Source: Saccoglossus kowalevskii (lineage: Eukaryota; Hemichordata; Enteropneusta; Harrimaniidae). Taken from it: a stretch of DNA of 21,348 nt. The stretch lies in contig NW_003113964.1 in assembly GCF_000003605.2 (NCBI RefSeq), positions 10,658-32,005 on the forward strand. Direction: 5' to 3'. Under the pieces are notes generated by a model that saw only the letters and a list, made by a program, of their open reading frames with translations, had not been told where the DNA came from and made no database searches. The position numbers and the translations under genes are program-made. This document shows positions 1 to 7,665 of this stretch, in pieces. Within the stretch, counting starts at the first letter, position 1; every line of letters starts with the position of its first letter.

Positions 1-918
1 TACAGTAATCACACTCACTCTAAACTGATAAAAGTACATTTGATATTGACAAAATATACATATAGAGAACAATATGCTAATAACAGTGTACATTACGGGA
101 TTCCTGAACCCACACAGTCCAGTGTTTATAATTACCAGTAATGCACTACCATACACCCAAGGTAACTTTTTAGTCAGGCTGGTGAAAATGAAAACATACA
201 TGCCTCGTGGTCTGGTAATTAATTTTTAAAAATGCAATTTTACTACACTGTATATAATATTATTTGATAAAGTTGAATGCTTTCATATCATAAAACATAA
301 AAATTATTTAAAATGAACAATATTACCCCTGATTGTGCAAGCTCCATAAAATTTCTGAGGACATATAGTAGTACAATTTTGGATGAATTGTCTTATTTAT
401 TTTGTTGTAGTTCTTTAGTTCATTAGTCATATTCATGTTTGACATGAGCTTCTATTCAACTCTACTTGTGCAGGTAAATTCCTTTCTTGGTGTTTAATCC
501 CAGGATGTAAACCATGGACATGCAAGGACCACAACATGCATCAATCAACTACTTGAGAACTGTTTAAATAAAATTGTCAACAAAAAACAATGTCAAACCA
601 TTTCTAATAAATAATATTCTGCCTTTCACTTCATATATGTGATCAGCTTTCATAGGAGGTTAGGTCACAGTTCCTCTATCTACAGAATATTGCTACAAAT
701 TGTTGGCACATGGCAAACAAACGTATGTTTCATAAACAAAATTGTTTATTTCCTGTCAGAGCACATGTCAGTTCGAAAGGGACCACTCTGACACAACTTG
801 TTATTTTCTGTTGTGTGCCAAAATAGCAGGTACCACCAGTACAATTTATTGTTTTATTTATAGAATTGACGAAAACGCATAATTTTAATACAGACGATCT
901 TGTTTTGTTTTGTTTTCG
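1..918. other. Non-coding flank, no gene recognised
   Basis: AT-rich sequence with stops in all frames and no recognisable domain. The only structure is weak. TTGGCACA near 702 is matched by TGTGCCAA near 816 in inverted orientation, and GTCAGAG/CTCTGAC form a short stem inside it at about 755-793. This could be a worn MITE, but the arms are too short to claim one. The stretch ends in a T-rich run directly before the LINE fragment. Confidence 0.6.
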
Positions 919-2190
919 CAGTCTTCAGAGGGTTTACAAAATTGTCTGAATAAATTAGCAGACTATTGTAAAACCTGGAATCTTGATGTGATTAATGTTA
1001 AGAAAACCAAAGTGATGATATTCAGCACAAGTAACAAGTACTGAAAAACCAAACTTTTATTATAGATGGTAAAAACATAACACCAGTCAAGGAGTTCTGC
1101 TATTTGGGTATGATATTCACTCCGAATGGAAAATTTAAAACAAAGCATTGTATGCTAAAAAATAAAGCAATGAAGACATTATTTGCCATTAGACAAATTA
1201 TACTGAGTCATAAAATGATTTCAACTTCATTGTGTTTACAATTATTTGATCAGTTGGTTACACCCATTCTAATGTACGAGTCAGAACTTTGGGCAGGTGA
1301 ACTAACAAATGACACAAATAACTTAGAGCAAGTTTGTAATAATTATTATCGATTTATTCTTGGTGTTATTAAATTTACACCATCAGTTGGTATAAGGGGT
1401 GAACTAGGTAGATTACCAGTAAAAATAAATGCAATGGTTTCAAAGGTTAAATACTGGTACAGAATAAATTTGCTTCCTGAAAATCACATATTAAGATGTG
1501 CAATAAAGAAAATACAAAATAATTCTGCCTGGATTACTCAAATAAAAACAATTTTTGGAGAAAATAACTTAATATGTCTAAAATAAAAGAAACTTACAAG
1601 ATCAACAATATTAATCAACTAACCAATGTTGTAAAAACAAAGTTTACAAGTTGTTGTTGGAAAACTATCTAAAAGAAATGAAAAACTTCAGTCAACGTAG
1701 AGTTTTAGCAAATTTCAGACTGAGTGACCACAACCTTGAAATTGAATTAGGAAGAAAGAGTAAACCAAAAATGAAAGAACTTGAAAAAATGCAATTCAGA
1801 TAAAATTGAAGATGAAATGCATTTCATCTTAGATTGCAATTTCTATGGGAGAAAGTAGGGAGAAAACATGTCTTGAAGTATTTTAAAATAAAAATTAATG
1901 AGTTGAACAGAATGGAAAGCTTTGTGAAAATAATGGGAAATAATATGGCTTTATCATATTATTTAAAAAATACAATTTTCTAAAGTTAAATATGTAACAG
2001 TCGTCTGGGAGAAACTGGCTGATGTTTAATCAATTTTTCAGTGATTTTTAAATTTTCATTTCTTTCTTTTGTTGAATTTCAGTGTATTTTAATTTTAGTT
2101 TGTCTTATTTTATTTGTCTTTGTAATCATTTTTTACCTTACTAAACCCACAGATGGTTAAATTGCGTAATAAAGTTATTATTATTTTTAT
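919..2190 (+). mobile_element. LINE copy 1: 5'-truncated non-LTR retrotransposon
   Basis: This is the 3' end of a non-LTR retrotransposon: the region after the reverse-transcriptase active site, a C-terminal domain, a 3' UTR of about 200 bp, and a tail with AATAAAG followed by TTATTATTA. Similarity to the copy at 5806-7665 begins just after the position of the YADD box, around 920, so everything 5' of that is missing. This is the usual outcome of incomplete reverse transcription. No clear target-site duplication was found. The clade is not assigned: the TTA-type tail would suit CR1/L2-like groups, but that is only a suggestion. Confidence 0.85.
925..1983 (+). pseudogene. LINE ORF2 C-terminal remnant (reverse transcriptase thumb and zinc-finger region)
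   Basis: This is a decayed reading frame of a LINE polyprotein. The frame starting at 925 carries GLQNCLNK and KKTKVMIF, then hits a stop at 1042. A frame change leads to the longest open stretch (1104-1586), which carries KEFCYLG, typical of the LINE reverse-transcriptase thumb, and LFDQLVTPILMYESELW. After 1586 the frame breaks again. Its sense continues through FRLSDHNLEIELG to a C-terminal finger, of which C-x9-H-x4-C remains at 1790-1837; the first cysteine reads as leucine. The frame ends at YLKNTIF and a stop at 1981-1983. There are at least three frame breaks and no catalytic YADD box, so it cannot encode an active enzyme. Confidence 0.85.
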
Positions 2191-2560
2191 AATAGTCATA
2201 TTCACTTATAATTATTAAACCTTAAAAAGCAGATAACAAGTTGGTAGCAGCTTAAAAATTAATACAAAATATAAAGTTTGTACAATACGCACCCAATATA
2301 CACAATCAATGACTGGCTATAATAACTTTACAATGGAGACAGAGAAATATTTTACATTAAATTGTGTAGAAAAACCAATTTTACTCATCAAAATACTTGT
2401 TTGCTTCGTTTCATTTGTTCACTGGATCGTGTTATCTTGTTGTACTTCACTCAGTGTGTACCAGGAGTGTCACATACGTAACAATATAAGATAAGATAAT
2501 TCTTTATAATAACCCTATTGAAAGAAATTCAATTTAGGTGAATACAAATGTAATATATAT
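2191..2560. other. Intergenic stretch, no gene recognised
   Basis: AT-rich spacer between the LINE tail and the CpG-rich patch. It contains a short TA microsatellite around 2554-2564 and a 61-codon open stretch (2309-2494) with no recognisable motif, which is judged to be chance. Confidence 0.5.
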
Positions 2561-2875
2561 ATATACACTTACTTAAGTCGTTTAGCTGACGATTCGTTTC
2601 CAGTGGCAACCTGCAACGGAGCAGTTATTAACAGTCGCATGACCTAACTTTTACACCGAGGTCAATCTTCAATAACAGTGTTTATTTCCTTTCAACGTAT
2701 GGAGCAGCACCATAACACGAGTCACTAGGAAATCTTATCTATGGTTGTCTGACTGTACGGTATAAACTCAATTCTGCCGGTGGTGATGCGCTTTTTATGT
2801 CACAGCAGTGACATATACCGAACCGGTTCTCAACCAGAACCAATGCCCTAGAAGAATTTATATTCCCGTAATCTT

Positions 2876-2884
2876 ACCGGAAAT
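2876..2884 (+). promoter_or_regulatory. ETS-like site ACCGGAAAT
   Basis: Matches the ETS core CCGGAA within the CpG-rich patch. A single short motif, meaningful only because of its context and the second ETS-like site 100 bp away. Confidence 0.3.
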
Positions 2885-2975
2885 GTGTGTCGGGCTATCG
2901 ACATTCAATGGCTGGTTGACTACTTTCTGCTAATGTTGACATCAAAACTGAATTTCACGGACCAATTTGGTATGA

Positions 2976-2984
2976 CACTTCCGG
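2976..2984 (-). promoter_or_regulatory. ETS/GABP-like site CCGGAAGTG
   Basis: The reverse strand reads CCGGAAGTG, the full GABP-type ETS consensus. It lies upstream of the candidate coding start at 3354 and just beyond the candidate - strand exon. Confidence 0.35.
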
Positions 2985-3011
2985 ATTGATTGTCTTAGTT
3001 GACAATTCTTA

Positions 3012-3026
3012 CCTACAGAGGGCGCT
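3012..3026 (+). promoter_or_regulatory. CTCF-like motif overlapping a minus-strand splice donor
   Basis: CCTACAGAGGGCGCT fits the animal CTCF core CCANNAGRGGGC with one mismatch (T for A at the third base). The same bases form the end of the candidate - strand exon and its donor (CTGTAG then GTAAGA). The two readings cannot be separated by eye, and the CTCF call is the weaker one. Confidence 0.25.
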
Positions 3027-3200
3027 TTAGCCAAATCGCCTTGTTGATTTCTTGCTGGCATCTGATTGGCAACGAACACGTCTTCATAGCTTCTGTCGAA
3101 TCAACGAGCTTCCCAAGAAATGATGCTGAATTTACAATGATATTATTATAGTATGTGCATGGTAATTCAGGTAAATCTCTGATCATGTTGTCATCGAGCA
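3013..3200 (-). other. Candidate first exon of a divergent minus-strand gene
   Basis: On the - strand the sequence CTGTAG is followed by GTAAGA, a near-ideal splice donor, with the exon's last base at 3013. The exon's 5' limit is not known; 3200 is nominal. Two readings are possible. An open frame from 3186 closes with TAG exactly at the donor. Alternatively, an ATG at 3061-3059 opens a 16-codon frame starting MPARNQQGDLAKAPSV that is open through the donor in phase 1. The ATG context is weak. The exon may instead be untranslated. I do not recognise the peptide. In vertebrates LRRC57 lies head to head with HAUS2, so a HAUS2-like gene is a possible but untested identity. No matching downstream - strand exon was identified. 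Confidence 0.3.
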
Positions 3201-3353
3201 ATGTGGCCGCGCCATCACGCCGATCACTTTTGTTTTATCAGTCGACCCAGTTTGTTTGTCTCGATCGCGAAATGTTGACATGTCCGGTCTCTGTCTTACC
3301 GCCAATGTTGCTCATATGCAACTGTGGCTGGTGTGTTTAGTTTGTGGTAAAAC

Positions 3354-3687
3354 ATGGGCAACTCCGTCATGAAGAATCACGGTAAACCAATATGTTATTA
3401 CGAAGATACAGCACTTAAAGCATATAAGACGTGGTCTTGGGAATTGAATATGCGTCCATGTTGTCGATATAATCGATATTGACTTTCCGCCTCTACAATC
3501 CCGAAAAAAAAAAATCCTTCCCTCTTGACCCAGTCCCTAGTTGTAGAGCTTTAGCGCGATGCTAGTTTTATATAATGTTGTAACATTATTGAGTTACAAT
3601 ACATTGCTTATGTTTTTTTATGATTTTTTATTTTTTGTTTTATTTTCAGGGTCAAAATCGTCATCGTCAAGTAAAGCTGTATTTCAG
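3354..3687 (+). CDS. LRRC57: LRRC57-like gene, first two coding exons (partial)
   Basis: Exon 1 is 3354-3381: the ATG has a strong context (A at -3, G at +4) and encodes MGNSVMKNH plus one base, followed by GTAAAC. Exon 2 is 3650-3687: it is preceded by a long T-rich tract ending in TTTTCAG and followed by GTGGGT. The 28 and 38 coding bases join in frame to 22 codons that continue GSKSSSSSKAVFQ. Vertebrate LRRC57 starts MGNS, has a short polar stretch, then GVFQ before its leucine-rich repeats, so start, end and length (22 against about 20 residues) agree. Gly2 would be a myristoylation site, implying a membrane-bound adaptor-like protein. The serine run is unlike the vertebrate sequence. No repeat-encoding exon lies in the window. 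The call rests on few residues and on splice-frame agreement. Confidence 0.6.
3382..3649 (+). other. Predicted intron 1 (268 bp)
   Basis: Runs from GTAAAC to a pyrimidine-rich tract and CAG. It contains the near-palindrome CGATATAATCGATAT near 3466-3480, an 11-base A run near 3505-3515, and no other recognised feature. Confidence 0.5.
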
Positions 3688-4103
3688 GTGGGTATATTTA
3701 TATTACCCTACCTTTGGGTAAATGGATTGTGTGAACCATGGTCATCTCACCATAAATTAAATTAATTTCATAGATCTCAAAGGTTAATTTCTTTAATTGT
3801 TTATTGTCATTTTTGTCACCAATCTTATGTAGCTATGTGCAGGGGTACCATAGAGAGGACACTCAAGATGTGAAAATAAAATAAAATTTTGAGCGAGAAC
3901 TGCTTTTTCTTCATTTTCTTCATTTTATAAGTGAAAGAATTAAAATACTACTAGGCATAAAAAATACACCAGGAGTCAATGTTGGGTACATAATACCCTC
4001 CAAAAATTTTCAAATATTTGTTTCTACTGATTTATAAAATGAAACTTTTATCCTGTAATTTTATTAATTGTACATTTGAAATTATAAACAATTATTATAC
4101 ATC
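3688..4103 (+). other. Start of presumed long intron 2, no feature recognised
   Basis: Follows the donor GTGGGT. AT-rich, with no exon-like stretch seen. If the LRRC57 reading is right, the intron extends from here past the end of the window (more than 17.6 kb), because no leucine-rich-repeat coding sequence was found on the + strand. Confidence 0.4.
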
Positions 4104-4526
4104 TGTCACCGTAACGCCATAGGTTACAGCGTGCCGTAATTTTGCGGTATTTTACGGGGTATTTTCATCCTACCATATTAGGAAATGCGAATTCCAAATA
4201 TGGAATTATTATGCGTGTAAGCGTCCTCTAATAATAAAAACAAACATGGCTTCCACCAGAATTTAACCGGACTCCATACAAAGAAGTTCGCTGATTCTGT
4301 TCTGAACTTTTTAGATTTCGGCATTCCCATGATGTATCCTTGGTAGGAAAAGATGTATAATAATAAGGTTATTGCAAAGATATTTCAAAGTATGCACTCA
4401 GACAGTACGCTGTCGCATCGACCTCCGCTGCATGTCGGTCGATACTGCCTCTACGCGTCGGTCGATACTGCCGCTGTACTGTCTTCGTGCATACTTTGAG
4501 GTATCTTCGTAATAACCTCATATTAT
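4104..4526 (+). mobile_element. Palindrome-ended MITE family P, copy 1
   Basis: A non-autonomous element of about 423 bp whose whole length is matched, in reverse complement, at 11836-12218. Shared landmarks in order are GGTCACC/TGTCACC at the left edge, a segment with CCATATTAGGAAATGCG-like sequence, AACATGGC, a segment carrying CATGATGTATCCTTGG, and the terminal palindrome. Similarity stops near TTATTATA on the left and after CCTCATATTAT on the right, which defines the edges to within a few bases. It encodes nothing. The class of transposase that moved it is not identifiable from these ends. Confidence 0.75.
4366..4518. repeat. Large inverted repeat inside MITE P copy 1
   Basis: The 43-base arms at 4366-4408 and 4476-4518 start AGGTTATT and match at 37 of 43 positions. 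They enclose a 67-base GC-rich loop. The loop contains an exact 16-bp direct repeat, GTCGGTCGATACTGCC, at 4434-4449 and 4457-4472. In RNA this would fold into a long hairpin. Confidence 0.85.
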
Positions 4527-5805
4527 TACATGTAATAATTATTAATGAGTCATGATATTACTAGAATAGAGACCAAGATAAGTCCTTCAGAAAAAAGGCT
4601 GTATATTGTACAAATCCTAATTATTTATGTAATTTTAATCTTTTACAACTACAAAGTAATGTAGAAATATTATTCTGGAAAACTGTATGTTAAATTTTTT
4701 TTAATGGGTAGCAACTTTGCAAATTGTCAGTGATATTATCATGATTGCAGTATTATCTCCTGTTGATGCCTGTGCATGACAAGTAATTTTGATAGATTTT
4801 GTTACAATCCAGGAAGATTCATGAAAGTTCTTGGAAATTACTGATACTTTGTGTGTAAATTGTTTATGACTATACATGTCATAGGGAGAAACGAAAGTCC
4901 CAGAACATATTTTTGCAATTGATTTACGCTCATATTTTTAATGCCTATTCATGAAGGGAAAGGTATTTTAGGGGGAAATATCTGTTCTTCTGTCATTGTA
5001 TGTGGCGTAAATGTTTTTCTTGTAGTTACAATAACTAAAAAAAAACAGGTTTTATTCGTTCTTTCTTGGATATTTTATTACCCAATTATGACATATGTTT
5101 TGTATATATATCTTGTTCTTTTCTTGTGATTAACAATTACTCCATCAATTTTTATTTCAATATTTGATTATAACAAAATGTTCACCAAGTTCAATTGTGG
5201 TGTGATTAGCATGTATTTTATTTAAGATATGGGTTGAAATTTGTAAGACATAATGCACAGAATGAAGACATTAATCATGAGTACCAGGTGTTACTCTCCA
5301 AGATCCTTTATCAGATAGTCCAGTTACCTGATGACGTGTTATTTTCATTATGTAATATAAATCAATTTTTCCACTAAAAAAATTGACAAGAATACCAGTA
5401 ATAGCTCATCCCATCAAAACACTGGCCAGTAATTTTCTCTCCAAGTTTTGCTTAGATATATTGCTGTATTATTTAATTTTATAAATTCTAGCTGTATTAC
5501 TTTATAAGAGACACTGAGGTTAATTGAGTACATGAAGTATTAATTTAGAAACATGAATATTCTTTTTTATGTAATATCGGTAACTGATGACCTCATTGTT
5601 CTTGTTTATTTTTGATCAGAAATGATACCAGTATATTCACATTACTCTTATTACACACGCGTATTACTGTGTATTTTTGTATATTTTCACTGGTTCACTT
5701 CAATTTATTTCAATTTCAATGCTGAAAACTCCTCGAAAGGAATTACAATTTATTTACTGTTAACAGTTAAGTTCATTATTGAGGTCACAATCTGTTTGTT
5801 TCATT
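4527..5805. other. Non-coding stretch, no feature recognised
   Basis: AT-rich, with scattered open stretches of up to 62-88 codons (for example 4941-5129 and 5622-5888) that have low-complexity hydrophobic composition and no motif. Read as intron or spacer. Confidence 0.5.
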
Positions 5806-5951
5806 TAATAATAACTTTATTACACAACTGCACCATCAGTGGGTGCTGTATGGTAAGGATACAGATCAGAAAAAACAAACACAAATAAACAACAACAAAA
5901 GTTTCAAAATTACAAACAAATCAAAGGGTATATATAAAATATGCATTACAA

Positions 5952-6314
5952 TTAGGTTTTATAAATTGTATTTTTTAAGTATTTTGCAAGTGCAGTACTA
6001 CTATTTATGATGCAAGTGAATATTAAATTTCGGTTAGTTGTACTACACATTTCTAATTTACAGTCTTCTAAGAGAGTATTTCTTTCTTGAGTGAAGAAAT
6101 AACAGTCAAGGATGAAATGTTCTTCATCTTCTACAGTACCTGTGTTGCATTTTTTACACAATCTGTAATTTGTCTCCATTCTTGGAAATTTTCTCCTGCC
6201 CAATTCAATTTCCAAATTATGGTCACTAAGTCTAAACTTGGTAACCATTCTTCTCAAATTGAAGTCCTGAATTTCTGTTAAATATCCTTCAAATTCATAT
6301 TTCATTTTAAACAA
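5952..6314 (-). pseudogene. LINE ORF2 C-terminal segment with CCHC finger
   Basis: An open frame of 120 codons on the - strand matching the C terminus of the copy-1 remnant: YLTEIQDFNLRR, then FRLSDHNLEIELGRR, then the finger CKKCNTGTVEDEEHFILDC (C-x2-C-x9-H-x4-C), ending YLKNTIYKT. This finger is intact, whereas copy 1 has lost its first cysteine. Such C-terminal fingers are common in LINE ORF2 proteins and are thought to help bind RNA. The leading methionine is incidental, since the frame enters from the inversion junction. Its stop is followed by a 3' UTR that ends at 5806. Confidence 0.8.
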
Positions 6315-6331
6315 TTTTTTAAAAATGAAAT
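6299..6331. repeat. Inverted repeat at the LINE inversion junction
   Basis: ATTTCATTTTAAA (6299-6311) is followed after six bases by TTTAAAAATGAAAT (6318-6331), its reverse complement with one extra A. It lies exactly where the - strand and + strand LINE halves meet. It may reflect the local homology used when the two cDNAs were joined. Confidence 0.7.
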
Positions 6332-6347
6332 GATAAACAAACTTGAA

Positions 6348-7665
6348 ACTTGTGATAAAACAGATCAGAATGAGTACTGGTCATTATTAAAACAACTACG
6401 TTGTCAACGAAACAGTCTTAATCCTGACTATAAATAGCGATGAATGGCTAGGTCATTTCAGAAAATTATATAACAATAATAACACTAATACTGTTTTTAA
6501 GCAATCACTAAAATTATTAGAAGATACAAAATTATCTAACCATGAGTTAAACAATGTTATTTCATATAATGAAATTAAAAAGGCTATTAAAAATTTGAAA
6601 AACAAAAAATCAACAGCAGAAGACAGTATTTCAAATGAAATGTTAAAAACAAAAAATAGTCTGTTAATTCCATGTATACAAAAATTATTCAATTTTATTT
6701 TGGAGAGTGGCACGTATCCAACAAGTTGGAAATCCACCATCTTAGTACCAATACACAAATCAGGTGATAGATCGAACCCATCCAATTATAGAGCAATTGC
6801 TATATCCAGCTGTCTATCAAAATTATTCACAGGCATACAAACCACTTGGAGAAAAACAAATTAATGAATGAGGTACAATTTGGATTTTGAAAAAACAGAC
6901 GCACAAGTGATGCAATTTTTCTTCTGAAGACAGCAGTGGAAAAAACTGTATGGAAAAAAAGAAACTGGTGCTAAATGTAAAAGAATATACAGCTGTTTTG
7001 TAGACTTAAAAAAAGCATTTGACAGTGTCTCAAGAGATGCTTTATTTCTAAAATTACAAAAAACTGGCATAAATGGCAATTTCTACAACATAATAAAATC
7101 AATGTACACTGATCATGAATATAAAGTAAAGCTAAACAGTGGTATCACAGAGGGATTTCATCCAACAAGTGGTGTCAAACAAGGGTGCAACATCTCACCA
7201 ACGCTTTTTAACATTTTCATGAATGACCTCCCTGGTATATTCGGTGAGAATGTAGATAAACCAATCAATGAATCATGATTGACACTTTTCCTTGAAATTG
7301 CACTCAGTATGCGGATGACCTGGCAATTATTTCGGAGTTCGCGGACGGTCTACAAAACTGTCTGAACAAACTAAATGATTATTGTACAAAATGGTACTTA
7401 AATGTTAATGTTAGAAAAACTAAAGTGATGATATTTAACAACAGTAATCGTTTAATAAAAAATATGAATTTCAAAATAAATAATGAAGAGATAACATCTG
7501 TTAAGGAGTTTTGTTATTTAGGAACCATTTTCACACCAAATGGTATATTTAAAATAAATCAGTCAAACCTAAAAAATAAAGCTATGAAAGCTTTATTTAG
7601 TATACGTCACACTATACTAAATCATAAAATGATCTCTACAAAACTAAGCCTTAAACTTTTCGAGG
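6348..7665 (+). pseudogene. LINE ORF2 linker and reverse transcriptase segment (inverted part)
   Basis: A decayed reverse-transcriptase frame. In order: EYWSLLKQL of the pre-RT linker (6372 on), EWLGHF after a frameshift (6442 on), AIKNLKNKKSTAEDSISNEM, the fingers block NYRAIAISS (6784 on), a frame break after KLF with stops near 6862, block A FVDLKKAFDSV with the first catalytic aspartate (6997-7029), block B VKQGCNISPTLF (7174-7209), a TGA at 7276, the active-site box YADD (7308-7319), then thumb sequence KEFCYLGTIFTPNG. Similarity to copy 1 ends near LSLKLF, and the frame stops at 7686-7688. Catalytic residues survive, but at least four frame breaks show it is dead. The endonuclease domain is absent. 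Confidence 0.85.

Larger units (their letters stand above)
2560..3353. promoter_or_regulatory. CpG-rich putative bidirectional promoter and 5' UTR region
   Basis: This is the only part of the window with dense CpG: several dozen in about 800 bp, against very few elsewhere. It lies directly upstream of the ATG at 3354 and also upstream of a candidate - strand exon. Two ETS-type motifs are visible: ACCGGAAAT at 2876-2884 and CACTTCCGG at 2976-2984 (CCGGAAGTG on the - strand). There is an inverted CCAAT box (ATTGG) at 3065-3069. ETS/GABP and CCAAT elements are common in CpG-type, often bidirectional, animal promoters. No convincing TATA box or start site can be placed by eye. Confidence 0.5.
5806..7665 (-). 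mobile_element. LINE copy 2 with 5' inversion (twin-priming structure)
   Basis: Same LINE family as 919-2190. The 3' part lies on the - strand, from about 6314 down to 5806, and ends in AATAAAGTTATTATTA exactly like copy 1. The preceding part (linker and reverse transcriptase) lies directly beside it but on the + strand (about 6318-7665). This head-to-head arrangement, with the upstream part inverted and the tail in normal order, is the product expected of twin priming. The middle of the ORF is missing: copy 1 has about 400 bp between LFDQL and the FRLSDHN region that neither half contains here. A near-perfect 13-base inverted repeat sits at the junction. No convincing target-site duplication was seen. 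Confidence 0.8.

Noticed and set aside
136-180. A possible - strand exon bounded by TTTTCACCAG and a GTAATT donor
   Set aside because: Joining it to the candidate donor at 3012/3013 gives an immediate stop, and the peptide is not recognised.
901-921. A T-rich tract ending in GCAG just before LINE copy 1, resembling a splice acceptor
   Set aside because: The sequence after it is a broken LINE frame with a stop within 120 bases, so there is no sign of a real exon.
3155-3340. A 61-codon open frame on the + strand just upstream of the LRRC57-like start
   Set aside because: It lies in the probable 5' UTR/promoter and shows no similarity; the ATG at 3354 has the better context and a matching product.
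4104-4526. The idea that the long palindrome is a bacterial-type repeat or replication origin
   Set aside because: The matching full-length reverse-complement copy at 11836-12218 and the eukaryotic setting identify it as an interspersed MITE.
6453-6785. A 110-codon open frame on the - strand
   Set aside because: It lies antisense to the recognisable LINE linker and reverse-transcriptase fingers and has no motif of its own.
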